From Nitrosomonas sp. (GTDB lineage Bacteria > Pseudomonadota > Gammaproteobacteria > Burkholderiales > Nitrosomonadaceae), in NCBI GenBank assembly GCA_021774205.1, contig JAJFJI010000235.1, positions 1 through 29,671 on the forward strand: DNA of 29,671 bases. The letters run 5' to 3'. The notes beneath the pieces are model-generated. The model was not told where the DNA came from. It saw only the letters and a program-made list of their open reading frames with translations, and did not search any database. Numbering within the stretch: position 1 is the stretch's first letter; every line of letters starts with the position of its first letter. Shown here piece after piece: positions 1-8,052 of this stretch. A program made the translations under genes and the position numbers.

Positions 1-600
1 CGCGTTGGCGAGCGTGTCGCCGCACCTGGTGTTACCGTGGTGGATGATGGAACGATTGCGCAACGGCGTGGGTCATTGAATATCGATGATGAAGGTAATC
101 CAACGCAATGTACGGTGTTAATAGAAAATGGCATACTTAAAGGTTATTTGCAAGACAGCCTAAATGCTAGATTGATGAATCAACCCGTTACGGGTAATGG
201 AAGACGTGAGTCATTTGCGCATATTCCCATGCCGCGCATGACCAATACTTATATGCTCAATGGTGACAAAAATCCGGAAGAAATTATTGCTTCGGTTAAA
301 CATGGTTTATACGCGGTAAATTTTGGTGGTGGTCAGGTAGATATTACCAGTGGAAAGTTTGTGTTTTCCGCTGCAGAGGCCTACATGATTGAAAATGGGA
401 AAATTTCTTATCCAGTTAAAGGCGCTACTTTGATTGGCAATGGTCCTGATGTATTAACGCGCGTTTCTATGATTGGTAACGATATGGCGCTTGATCCGGG
501 TGTTGGGACCTGTGGCAAGGAAGGTCAAAGCGTGCCGGTAGGCGTAGGTCAGCCTACGTTACGGATTGATGGATTAACAGTTGGTGGAACCGGTGGTTGA
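1..600 (+). CDS. tldD: TldD metalloprotease, C-terminal part (5' end outside window)
   Basis: The reading frame is open from the first base, so the gene begins left of the window; about 199 C-terminal residues are present out of roughly 480 in the family. TldD forms a heterodimeric cytoplasmic metalloprotease with TldE/PmbA that trims peptides such as antitoxins and modified peptide precursors. The visible part has typical family features: an ENG-LKGYLQDSLNAR stretch, the GRRESFAHIPMPRMTNTY block, VNFGGGQVDITSGKF, and the conserved tail with GKEGQSVPVGVGQPTL followed by LTVGGT. The HExxxH zinc motif would lie upstream and is not visible. A valine codon at 37 could be mistaken for the start but is internal. 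It points the same way as ilvB with 209 bases between, so it is probably a separate transcription unit. Identification is by recognition of the conserved C-terminus. Confidence 0.93.
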   Translation, partial: RVGERVAAPGVTVVDDGTIAQRRGSLNIDDEGNPTQCTVLIENGILKGYLQDSLNARLMNQPVTGNGRRESFAHIPMPRMTNTYMLNGDKNPEEIIASVKHGLYAVNFGGGQVDITSGKFVFSAAEAYMIENGKISYPVKGATLIGNGPDVLTRVSMIGNDMALDPGVGTCGKEGQSVPVGVGQPTLRIDGLTVGGTGG

Positions 601-714
601 CATAAAGCAACGGGTAGATAACACTGATGTGTAATGATTTAATTTTATCTTGTCATATTCTAGTTTCTCGTCGTTCGACTTAAGTGCAAAAAATTCACTT
701 GCAAATTAAGAACC

Positions 715-759
715 ATGTTTGATGTTGATCGTGACGTTATACTTAATTGTGTTAGGTAA
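715..759 (+). promoter_or_regulatory. Possible ilv leader peptide and T-tract upstream of ilvB
   Basis: The 209-base tldD-ilvB gap contains a 14-codon frame reading MFDVDRDVILNCVR, then TAA. Five of its 14 residues are branched-chain, with Val-Ile-Leu consecutive at positions 8-10. It is followed by a purine-rich run and an unbroken 10-T tract at 773-782, before the ilvB start at 810. Enterobacterial ilv operons are controlled by ribosome-mediated attenuation through such leader peptides. Here no GC-rich hairpin precedes the T-tract and the ribosome binding site is poor, so the call is speculative. A small dyad (AAGTG and CACTT flanking a 9-base AT-rich loop, about 681-699) lies upstream. Nothing else is clear in the gap. 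Confidence 0.25.
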
Positions 760-809
760 AGAGAGAAGAAGGTTTTTTTTTTGATAATTGATATTGGGAT
801 GCATAAAGC

Positions 810-2513
810 ATGAGTGTGGAGTTAAACGGCGCTGAAATTACGGTGCGTTGCCTACAGGAAGAGGGGATAGACTGTATTTTCGGTTATCCCGGTGGTGCGG
901 TACTGTTTCTTTACGACGAACTATTTAAACAGGATAAAGTCAGGCATATTCTGGTGCGGCATGAGCAGGCTGCAGTTCACGCAGCGGATGGTTATGCGCG
1001 GTCCAGTAACAAGGTCGGCGTTGCCTTGGTAACATCAGGCCCTGGCGTAACGAATGCTGTTACCGGTATTGCAACGGCTTATCTGGACTCAATTCCATTG
1101 GTTGTGATCAGTGGACAAGTACCGAGAGCTGCAATCGGCCTGGATGCATTCCAGGAAGTCGATACGGTTGGAATTACACGTCCCTGTGTTAAACATAATT
1201 TTCTGGTAAAAGATATTACTGAACTGGCGGAAACGATCAAGAAGGCATTCTACATTGCATCGACTGGGCGACCTGGACCGGTGCTGGTGGATATTCCCAA
1301 GGATGTAACCCAGCAGACAGCCAGATTTGTCTATCCTGATAGTATTCATATGCGCTCTTACAATCCTGTCGTCAAAGGCCATTCCAGACAGATCAAGAAA
1401 GCAGCGCAGCTGATATCCAAAGCAAAGCGGCCCGTCGTCTATGCTGGTGGCGGTATCATTCTGAGTGATGCGTCTTCACAGTTAACGGAATTGGTTCAGA
1501 TGTTGAATTTTCCCTGCACCAACACGTTGATGGGGCTGGGTGGTTACCCTGCAACTGACAAACAGTTTGTTGGTATGTTGGGTATGCATGGCACCTATGA
1601 GGCCAATATGGCGATGCAATATTGTGATGTATTGGTCGCTGTGGGTGCGCGTTTTGATGATCGTGTCATTGGCAATCCTAAACATTTCTCCAACGAGAAT
1701 CGTAAAATAATTCATATTGATATTGATCCTTCATCAATTTCAAAGCGTGTCAAGGTTGATGTGCCAATTGTAGGCAGTGTTCCTGATGTTCTAAAGGAAC
1801 TGATTGATGTGCTTAAAGCTGATAAAGAAAAGTTCAGCCATGAGACATTAAAAGAATGGTGGGAACAGATAGCGTTATGGCGTGAACGGGATTGCCTAAA
1901 GTATGACCGTGATAGTGCCATCATTAAGCCGCAAATGGTTGTTGAGCAACTCTATAACGTAACTAAAGGCAATGCTTTTGTTACATCGGATGTTGGACAG
2001 CACCAGATGTGGGCAGCGCAGTTTTATAAATTCGATAAACCGCGTCGTTGGATAAATTCTGGTGGTTTAGGCACGATGGGGTTTGGCTTGCCCGCTGCAA
2101 TGGGTGTTCAAATTGCCAATCCTAAAGCCAAGGTAGCTTGTATCACTGGTGAGGCGAGTATTCAGATGTGTATCCAGGAATTATCTACTTGCAAGCAATA
2201 CAAACTGCCTTTGAAAATTATTAATCTCAATAATCGTTATATGGGCATGGTGAGACAATGGCAGGAATTCTTCCATGGTAATCGTTATGCTGAATCTTAT
2301 ATGGATGCATTACCGGATTTTACTAAACTTGCTGAAAGTTATGGCCATGTTGGGATGCAAATTGAGAAGCCAGGGGATATTGAAGATGCTTTAAAAGAGG
2401 CATTCAAACTTAAAGACCGGCTGGTATTTATGGATTTTATTACAGATCAGACTGAAAACGTATTCCCGATGGTGCCAGGTGGCAAGGGTCTTTCAGAAAT
2501 GATTCTGGTGTAA
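810..2513 (+). CDS. ilvB: Acetolactate synthase, large catalytic subunit
   Basis: 567 residues, the usual length. It is a ThDP-dependent enzyme condensing two pyruvates to acetolactate, or pyruvate with 2-oxobutyrate, as the first common step to valine, leucine and isoleucine. The N-terminal PYR domain has FGYPGGAVL near residue 24 and the catalytic glutamate in RHEQAAVHAADGYAR (Glu52). The FAD-type central domain and C-terminal PP domain follow. The ThDP/Mg motif, normally GDG...NN, reads G447-E448-A449 ... N474-N475. Spacing to NN is normal, but Asp is Glu and the second Gly is Ala. Glu here is, as I recall, common in betaproteobacterial homologues; Ala is less usual. ATG 810 is chosen because it opens the conserved N-terminus and has a GGGA 10 bases upstream. 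It begins the ilvBNC run. Confidence 0.97.
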   Translation: MSVELNGAEITVRCLQEEGIDCIFGYPGGAVLFLYDELFKQDKVRHILVRHEQAAVHAADGYARSSNKVGVALVTSGPGVTNAVTGIATAYLDSIPLVVISGQVPRAAIGLDAFQEVDTVGITRPCVKHNFLVKDITELAETIKKAFYIASTGRPGPVLVDIPKDVTQQTARFVYPDSIHMRSYNPVVKGHSRQIKKAAQLISKAKRPVVYAGGGIILSDASSQLTELVQMLNFPCTNTLMGLGGYPATDKQFVGMLGMHGTYEANMAMQYCDVLVAVGARFDDRVIGNPKHFSNENRKIIHIDIDPSSISKRVKVDVPIVGSVPDVLKELIDVLKADKEKFSHETLKEWWEQIALWRERDCLKYDRDSAIIKPQMVVEQLYNVTKGNAFVTSDVGQHQMWAAQFYKFDKPRRWINSGGLGTMGFGLPAAMGVQIANPKAKVACITGEASIQMCIQELSTCKQYKLPLKIINLNNRYMGMVRQWQEFFHGNRYAESYMDALPDFTKLAESYGHVGMQIEKPGDIEDALKEAFKLKDRLVFMDFITDQTENVFPMVPGGKGLSEMILV

Positions 2514-2529
2514 GAATGGTATAACAAAA

Positions 2530-3021
2530 ATGCGACATATTATATCTCTGTTGATGGAAAATGAAGCGGGTGCCTTATCCCGTGTAGCGGGCTTGTTTTC
2601 AGCGCGCGCTTATAACATCGAATCACTCACGGTAGCGCCGACTGAGGACGCGACGCTATCACGGATGACATTGGTGACCGTAGGTTCCGACGATGTGATA
2701 GAACAAATTACCAAGCAGCTAAATAAGCTGATTGAAGTAGTAAAAGTAGTGGATCTGAATGACGGTGATCATATTGAACGCGAGCTAATGCTGGTTAAAG
2801 TGCGTGCGACTGGTGCGGATCGGGAAGAAATAAAACGATTGGCCGATATTTTTCGCGGCAGTATCATCGATGTTACCAGCAAATCCTATACCATCGAGTT
2901 AACGGGCACCAGTTCTAAGCTTGATGCATTTATTGATGCCATAGAGCGTAGCGCAATTCTGGAAACGGTGCGTACTGGCGCTTCTGGCATAGGTCGTGGG
3001 GATCGGATCTTAAAGGTGTAA
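2530..3021 (+). CDS. ilvN: Acetolactate synthase, small regulatory subunit
   Basis: 163 residues, typical for the IlvH/IlvN family. It binds the IlvB catalytic subunit, raises its activity and confers feedback inhibition by valine. The N-terminal ACT domain begins at once with SLLMENEAGALSRVAGLFSA and continues through YNIESLTVAPTED, which includes residues forming the valine site in characterised homologues. The C-terminal half carries the second ferredoxin-like domain (ELMLVKVRA, then the SGIGRGDRIL tail). The start lies 16 bases after the ilvB stop, so the two are surely co-transcribed, as expected for subunits of one complex. Confidence 0.97.
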   Translation: MRHIISLLMENEAGALSRVAGLFSARAYNIESLTVAPTEDATLSRMTLVTVGSDDVIEQITKQLNKLIEVVKVVDLNDGDHIERELMLVKVRATGADREEIKRLADIFRGSIIDVTSKSYTIELTGTSSKLDAFIDAIERSAILETVRTGASGIGRGDRILKV

Positions 3022-3114
3022 TTTGAAGGTTATCGTATCTTATAAACAATGACTTAAATATTTTTTAAACGTTCAGATAAATTTACATTACAAAATAGTA
3101 TAGAAAGGAAAATA

Positions 3115-4131
3115 ATGAAAGTTTTTTACGATAAAGATGCAGATTTATCTCTCATTAAGCAAAAGAAAGTAACCATCGTGGGTTACGGTTCACAAGGGCA
3201 TGCGCATGCTAATAATTTAAGTGAATCGGGTGTCAAGGTTACCGTTGGTTTACGCAAGAATGGCTCGTCTTGGGATAAAGCAAAGAAAGCTGGTTTAACT
3301 GTTAAAGAAATTGCACAGTCGATTAATGGTGCGGATGTTGTGATGCTGTTGCTGCCAGATGAACAGATGGCATCTGTTTACGAAACAGAGATAGAGCCGA
3401 ATCTTGAGAAGAATGCGACCGTTGCATTTGCCCATGGTTTTAATATTCACTATGGACAAATAGCGCCACGCCAAGACCTTGATGTCATCATGATTGCACC
3501 CAAAGGGCCGGGCCATTTGGTGCGTTCTACTTATCTGCAGGGTGGAGGTGTTCCCTCACTTATCGCGGTACATCAAGATAAGTCTGGTAAGGCGCGTGAT
3601 TTGGCGTTGTCTTATGCTGCTGCGAATGGCGGTACACGTGGTGGAGTGATTGAGACCAGTTTTCGTGAAGAAACGGAAACAGACTTATTTGGCGAGCAGG
3701 TGGTGTTATGTGGCGGTCTGACTGCATTGATCCAGGCCGGGTTTGAAACTCTGGTAGAAGCTGGGTATGCGCCGGAAATGGCTTATTTTGAGTGTTTGCA
3801 CGAAGTAAAGTTAATTGTAGATTTGATTTACGAAGGTGGAATTGCAAATATGCGTTATTCCATCTCAAACAATGCAGAGTATGGTGATATTTCCCGAGGT
3901 CCGCGTATTGTTACTGAAGCGACGCGTAATGAAATGCGTAAAATTTTACGCGAAATCCAGACAGGTGAATATGCACGTGAATTTATATTGGAGAATCGTG
4001 CAGGCGCAGCTATGCTCAAATCTAGTCGTCGTCTTGCTTCTGAGCATCAGATCGAAGTGGTTGGTGCTAAATTACGCGATATGATGCCCTGGATAAAGAA
4101 AAATCAACTGGTCGATCAGGGCAAGAATTAA
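3115..4131 (+). CDS. ilvC: Ketol-acid reductoisomerase (NADP+)
   Basis: 338 residues, the short class I length. It isomerises and reduces acetolactate or acetohydroxybutyrate with NADPH and Mg2+, the second common step of branched-chain amino acid synthesis. The N-terminal Rossmann fold has GYGSQGHAHANNL (about residues 24-36), then MLLLPDEQM and APKGPGHLVR. The C-terminal knotted helical domain has the metal-binding ETDLFGEQ and YFECLHEVKLIVDLIYEGG motifs. The ribosome binding site GAAAGGAAA sits just before ATG 3115. The 93-base AT-rich gap after ilvN holds no terminator I can see, so ilvC may be read with ilvBN and also have its own promoter. Confidence 0.97.
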   Translation: MKVFYDKDADLSLIKQKKVTIVGYGSQGHAHANNLSESGVKVTVGLRKNGSSWDKAKKAGLTVKEIAQSINGADVVMLLLPDEQMASVYETEIEPNLEKNATVAFAHGFNIHYGQIAPRQDLDVIMIAPKGPGHLVRSTYLQGGGVPSLIAVHQDKSGKARDLALSYAAANGGTRGGVIETSFREETETDLFGEQVVLCGGLTALIQAGFETLVEAGYAPEMAYFECLHEVKLIVDLIYEGGIANMRYSISNNAEYGDISRGPRIVTEATRNEMRKILREIQTGEYAREFILENRAGAAMLKSSRRLASEHQIEVVGAKLRDMMPWIKKNQLVDQGKN

Positions 4132-4147
4132 TCAAAGCAAAAATGAT

Positions 4148-4182
4148 GATTACCGTTCAAAGCTTTGGAGAATCTTTTTTTT
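4148..4182 (+). terminator. Possible rho-independent terminator after ilvC
   Basis: GATT (4148-4151) can pair with AATC (4171-4174), enclosing the self-complementary CAAAGCTTTG. An unbroken run of eight T residues (4175-4182) follows. The stem is weak and interrupted, so the T-run is the main support. Its place 17 bases after the ilvC stop fits the end of an ilvBNC transcript. Confidence 0.4.
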
Positions 4183-4275
4183 AGTACTGGTCAGCTAAAA
4201 TTTTTTAACAACTTACTGCAACCCGCTCATATTCATTTAAGTTTAATAATTTTTTACATCCTATAGTAATTATTT

Positions 4276-4923
4276 ATGTCTCAATATCCTCATCCAATTA
4301 TTGCCCGTGAAGGTTGGCCATTTATCGTTGGCGCGATTATGGTGGCGTTACTGGTTAATATTTTTGTTAGTTGGTTATGGGCAATTCCATTTTGGATCAT
4401 TGCAGTTTTTGTATTACAGTTTTTTCGTGATCCGCCACGTGATATTCCTTCTGTGAACAATGCAATATTGGCACCCGCAGATGGTAGAATTGTTGCGGTA
4501 GAGAAGCTGCTGGATCCCTATCTAAAACGGGACGCCATCAAGGTGAGCGTATTTATGAATGTATTCAATGTTCATTCAAATCGTAGCCCAGTCGACGGTG
4601 AAGTTCGCGATAAATGGTATTTTTCTGGCAAATTTATTAATGCTGATCTGCCTAAAGCCTCACTTGAGAATGAGCGTAATGCTTTGTGGATAAAAACCGA
4701 TAATGGCGCCGATGTCACTTGTGTGCAGATTGCGGGGCTGATTGCAAAGCGAATTCTTTGTAGCGCCAAGCCAGGTGATCATCTGGCACGAGGCCAGCGG
4801 TTTGGGTTTATCCGCTTTGGCTCACGGGTCGATGTTTATCTGCCAACCAATGCCAAAATCAATGTCAATATTGGTGACAAAGTTTATGCGACATCGACTA
4901 TCCTGGCCGAATTGCGTGAGTAA
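4276..4923 (+). CDS. psd: Phosphatidylserine decarboxylase proenzyme
   Basis: 215 residues, the short Psd type found in many bacteria without the long N-terminal extension of E. coli Psd. It decarboxylates phosphatidylserine to phosphatidylethanolamine at the inner membrane. It is made as a proenzyme that cleaves itself at a Gly-Ser bond, leaving a pyruvoyl group on the new alpha chain. The site is visible as G182-S183 in FIRFGSRVDVYLP, 32 residues from the end. The N-terminus has two hydrophobic segments (about 15-50), then FFRDPPRD and LAPADGRIV, typical of the family. The Shine-Dalgarno signal is poor. pssA, the enzyme supplying its substrate, follows 52 bases later. Confidence 0.95.
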   Translation: MSQYPHPIIAREGWPFIVGAIMVALLVNIFVSWLWAIPFWIIAVFVLQFFRDPPRDIPSVNNAILAPADGRIVAVEKLLDPYLKRDAIKVSVFMNVFNVHSNRSPVDGEVRDKWYFSGKFINADLPKASLENERNALWIKTDNGADVTCVQIAGLIAKRILCSAKPGDHLARGQRFGFIRFGSRVDVYLPTNAKINVNIGDKVYATSTILAELRE

Positions 4924-4975
4924 TTAAGAAAATTTATCGCTTTCTTTTTGCGCACATTGATTATTCACCCTCATA

Positions 4976-5749
4976 ATGTCTGATCCGCATCCTGCACGTT
5001 CCGTGTTGAAGTCTCGTTTACGTCGACGTGGTATTTATTTGTTGCCCAATTTGTTTACGACGGCTGCGTTATTTGCAGGGTTCTATGCGATTGTTCAAGC
5101 GATGAATGGTAATTTTGAACACTCAGCGATTGCGATTTTTGTTGCGCTGGTGCTTGATGGGTTGGATGGTCGTGTTGCGCGGCTTACGCACACCCAGAGT
5201 GAATTTGGCGCGGAATACGATAGCATGTCGGACATGGTTTCTTTTGGTGTGGCGCCCGCTTTAATTGTCTATGTGTGGGCTTTGCAAGATTTGAACAAGT
5301 GGGGATGGATTGCAGCATTTATTTATTGTGCATGTGCTGCGCTACGACTGGCGCGTTTTAATACGAATGTAGCGGTGACTGATAAGCGTTTTTTTCAAGG
5401 ATTGCCTAGTCCGGCTGCTGCGGCTTTGATTGCAGGGCTTGTTTGGGTAATGTTGGATTTTCAGATTAATGGAACCGATATTAAATGGCTGGTTTTGATC
5501 GTTACTTTATTTGCAGGTCTTACCATGGTAAGTAACTTACCTTACTACAGTGGTAAAGAGATCAATCTGCGAAGAAGGGTTCCATTTTTTGTAATTTTGT
5601 TACTGGGCCTGTTCTTTTTTGTTCTGATTCCAAGTCATCCGCCGCTTGTATTGTTTTGTCTGTTTATGCTTTATGCCTTATCTGGTTATTTCATTAAATT
5701 TTGGCGTTTTGTTAAGCGTAGAAAGAATAGTGGCATACCGAATCCTTAA
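4976..5749 (+). CDS. pssA: CDP-diacylglycerol--serine O-phosphatidyltransferase
   Basis: 257 residues of the polytopic membrane type of phosphatidylserine synthase. It transfers serine onto CDP-diacylglycerol and releases CMP; the product feeds psd immediately upstream. The CDP-alcohol phosphatidyltransferase signature is complete: D61-G-L-D64-G-R-V-A68-R69, then G78 and metal-binding D82 and D86. About seven to eight hydrophobic segments follow, with a basic C-terminal tail. Psd next to PssA makes a two-step phosphatidylethanolamine module embedded between ilvC and leuA, an arrangement known from several betaproteobacteria. Confidence 0.95.
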   Translation: MSDPHPARSVLKSRLRRRGIYLLPNLFTTAALFAGFYAIVQAMNGNFEHSAIAIFVALVLDGLDGRVARLTHTQSEFGAEYDSMSDMVSFGVAPALIVYVWALQDLNKWGWIAAFIYCACAALRLARFNTNVAVTDKRFFQGLPSPAAAALIAGLVWVMLDFQINGTDIKWLVLIVTLFAGLTMVSNLPYYSGKEINLRRRVPFFVILLLGLFFFVLIPSHPPLVLFCLFMLYALSGYFIKFWRFVKRRKNSGIPNP

Positions 5750-5794
5750 TGTTTTCTATTGCATAAGCGAAAAAAACCATTTATATTTAGTCTT

Positions 5795-5932
5795 ATGAAT
5801 AAAGTTGGTAGTACGACCCTGGTCATATACACCCCGTTATCCACACGGGGATATCTGCTGCGCAGCGTGCGCTAGATATTCTCAATTCCCTATTCCTTCT
5901 TTACCAAACAAAATCCAAAACTTGGGTTTTGT
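5795..5932 (+). promoter_or_regulatory. Structured leuA leader with a possible short leader peptide
   Basis: The 219-base pssA-leuA gap is rich in structure. A 26-codon frame (5795-5875) contains four leucines, two as consecutive CTG codons near its end. CCCCG/CGGGG (5832-5850) forms a small hairpin. ATATCT (5851) pairs with AGATAT (ending 5879) around an inner GCGC/GCGC stem, and this overlaps the frame's stop. At 5908-5932 an 11-bp stem (one T-G wobble) closes a 3-base AAC loop, ending 36 bases before the leuA start. Leader peptides with leucine codons control leu operons in enterobacteria. Here the frame lacks a good ribosome binding site and the last hairpin lacks a T-run after it, so attenuation is only a possibility. 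Confidence 0.35.
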
Positions 5933-5968
5933 AACAATCAAGTCGTATTCCTTTAAGCGGAGAGCGTA

Positions 5969-7501
5969 ATGCAAGATCATTTAATTATTTTTGATACCAC
6001 GCTGCGTGATGGTGAGCAGAGTCCTGGTGCATCCATGACCAAGGAAGAAAAAGTGCGCATCGCGCGGCAACTGGAGCGTATGGGTGTTGATGTGATCGAA
6101 GCGGGTTTTCCGGCTGCCTCCAATGGAGATTTTGATGCGGTAAAAGCGGTCGCCGATACCATTCAAGATAGTATGGTGTGTGGTTTGGCGCGTGCAATTG
6201 AGGTAGATATTAGGCGTGCAGGTGAAGCGTTACAGGGGGCGGAGGCTGCACGCATACACACCTTTATTGCCACCTCGCCGGTGCATATGAAAAAGAAATT
6301 GCGCATGTCGCCTGACCAGGTGGTGGACCAGGCTGTCAAGGCAATTAAGTGGGCTCGCCAATATACCGACAACGTGGAATTCTCTCCTGAAGACGCGGGT
6401 CGCTCTGAAATTGACTTTCTTTGCCGTATCTTAGAGGCTGTTATAGATGCTGGCGCAAAGACGCTCAATATCCCGGATACTGTGGGTTATACCATGCCGG
6501 CGCAATTCGGCAGTTTGATCCGTACATTGCGTGAACGGATACCAAATTCCGATAAAGTGATTTTTTCGGTTCATTGTCATAATGATTTAGGATTGGCGGT
6601 GGCCAATTCCCTGTCTGCGGTGGCTAATGGCGCAAGACAGGTTGAATGTACGGTTAATGGTCTGGGCGAGCGCGCCGGGAATGCAGCGCTTGAAGAGGTC
6701 GTGATGGCAGTTCGTACCCGTCAGGATTTTTTTTCTTGTGAGACGCGAATAGATACCAAGCATATCGTTCCGGCTAGTAAGTTGGTTTCAAGTATCACCG
6801 GTTTCCCGGTGCAGCCAAATAAAGCGATTGTTGGTGCAAATGCCTTTGCGCATGAATCCGGCATTCATCAGGATGGTGTGCTTAAACATCGTGAAACCTA
6901 TGAAATTATGCGTGCGGAAGATGTTGGTTGGGGTGCAAACAAATTGTTGTTGGGAAAACATTCTGGCCGCAATGCTTTTCGTAGTCGTTTAATGGCGCTT
7001 GGTATTCAACTGGAATCGGAAGAAATGCTTAACCATACATTCTTGCGTTTCAAGGAATTGGCCGATAAGAAGCACGAAATTTTTGATGAAGATCTGCATG
7101 CACTTATTTCGGACGAAGTGCTGGTGCCGCAGGAACGGTATCGCTTGGTGTCGTTAATTGTTCATTGTGAAACCGGAGAAACACCTTATGCGCATATCGT
7201 CATTGCCGAAGAGGGTAAAGAATTGCGTGCGGAATCTGAAGGAAGCGGTCCAGTCGATGCGACATTTCGTGCCATTGAAAAAATCCTGACTAGTGGGACA
7301 GAGTTGCAATTGTTTTCGGTGAACAATATTACCACCGGGACTGATTCTCAGGGTGAAGTGACCGTGCGTTTGCAAAAAGCCGGGCGTATTGTTAATGGTC
7401 AAGGTGCAGATACCGATATTGTCGTGGCTTCCGCGAAAGCTTATCTTAGTGCGCTGAACAAGCTGCATAGCAAGCTCGAGAAAGCGCATCCGCAAGTTTA
7501 G
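5969..7501 (+). CDS. leuA: 2-isopropylmalate synthase
   Basis: 510 residues, the common bacterial LeuA length. It condenses acetyl-CoA with 2-oxoisovalerate, the committed step to leucine, and is usually inhibited by leucine. The TIM-barrel domain opens with FDTTLRDGEQSPGASM (about residues 8-23), has the metal-binding HCHNDLGLA motif near 203-211 and the NGLGERAGNAALEE block. The link region has AHESGIHQDGVLK. The C-terminal alpha/beta regulatory domain (about 390-510) binds leucine in homologues. A GCGGAGAG ribosome binding site precedes ATG 5969. Its substrate 2-oxoisovalerate comes from the ilv genes upstream. Confidence 0.97.
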   Translation: MQDHLIIFDTTLRDGEQSPGASMTKEEKVRIARQLERMGVDVIEAGFPAASNGDFDAVKAVADTIQDSMVCGLARAIEVDIRRAGEALQGAEAARIHTFIATSPVHMKKKLRMSPDQVVDQAVKAIKWARQYTDNVEFSPEDAGRSEIDFLCRILEAVIDAGAKTLNIPDTVGYTMPAQFGSLIRTLRERIPNSDKVIFSVHCHNDLGLAVANSLSAVANGARQVECTVNGLGERAGNAALEEVVMAVRTRQDFFSCETRIDTKHIVPASKLVSSITGFPVQPNKAIVGANAFAHESGIHQDGVLKHRETYEIMRAEDVGWGANKLLLGKHSGRNAFRSRLMALGIQLESEEMLNHTFLRFKELADKKHEIFDEDLHALISDEVLVPQERYRLVSLIVHCETGETPYAHIVIAEEGKELRAESEGSGPVDATFRAIEKILTSGTELQLFSVNNITTGTDSQGEVTVRLQKAGRIVNGQGADTDIVVASAKAYLSALNKLHSKLEKAHPQV

Positions 7502-7534
7502 GTGTTAGGTGGCCACAGAGGGGATTCTAACTAA

Positions 7535-8017
7535 TTGTTAAAAATGAAAGAGCACAATTTTATTTCTTGTTTATGCTTAGTGATGCTGTTGTCATTAAGT
7601 ATTCAAGCGCATGGATTTCAATTCAAAGATGTCACTGGAAAAAACCATGACCTTGCAGATTACAAGGGGAAGTGGGTGTTGGTTAATTTCTGGGCAACAT
7701 GGTGTCCACCGTGTTTGAAGGAAATTCCTGATTTGATTTCCCTTTACGAAAGCCGCGAGGATCTTATGGTTATTGGTGTTGCAATAGATGAAGCAGACCC
7801 CAGCTTGGTGCTGGAATTTGTCGAATCTATGTCAATATCCTATCCTACGGTCATCGGTGATCGGCGTATTGCGGCTCAAATTGACGATATTTCGTTATTA
7901 CCTAGCACCTATCTATATGATCCTGCTGGCAATCCTGCAGCGCGAAAGCTGGGCTTAATTACTCGGGCGGAGATCGAGGAGTTTATGCAATCTAAATCAA
8001 AGGATGTTCACCCATAA
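7535..8017 (+). CDS. Secreted thioredoxin-fold protein, TlpA/ResA type
   Basis: 160 residues with a signal peptide or N-terminal anchor (about residues 4-27, hydrophobic SCLCLVMLLSLSIQAHG), then a thioredoxin fold. The active site WATWCPPCLKEIP is intact, so it is a redox-active member, probably a periplasmic disulfide reductase of the kind used in cytochrome c maturation or other extracytoplasmic thiol reduction. The cis-Pro loop is seen in LLPSTYLYD. The TTG at 7535 is chosen because AGAGGGG ends 11 bases upstream; ATG 7544 is an alternative with no nearby ribosome binding site. It follows leuA by 33 bases and may be in the same transcript. It is convergent with the transglycosylase gene. 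The exact substrate cannot be told. Confidence 0.85.
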   Translation: MLKMKEHNFISCLCLVMLLSLSIQAHGFQFKDVTGKNHDLADYKGKWVLVNFWATWCPPCLKEIPDLISLYESREDLMVIGVAIDEADPSLVLEFVESMSISYPTVIGDRRIAAQIDDISLLPSTYLYDPAGNPAARKLGLITRAEIEEFMQSKSKDVHP

Positions 8018-8052
8018 GATAAAGACGGTCTGGTCTAAGTGGCTAGATTTTG

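Noticed and set aside
719..743. TTGATG and TATACT as an ilvB promoter
   Set aside because: The spacing is only 13 bases, too short for a normal sigma-70 promoter; the TATACT may be part of the leader frame.
3836..4084. 82-codon frame inside ilvC
   Set aside because: Out-of-phase shadow of a strongly conserved gene.
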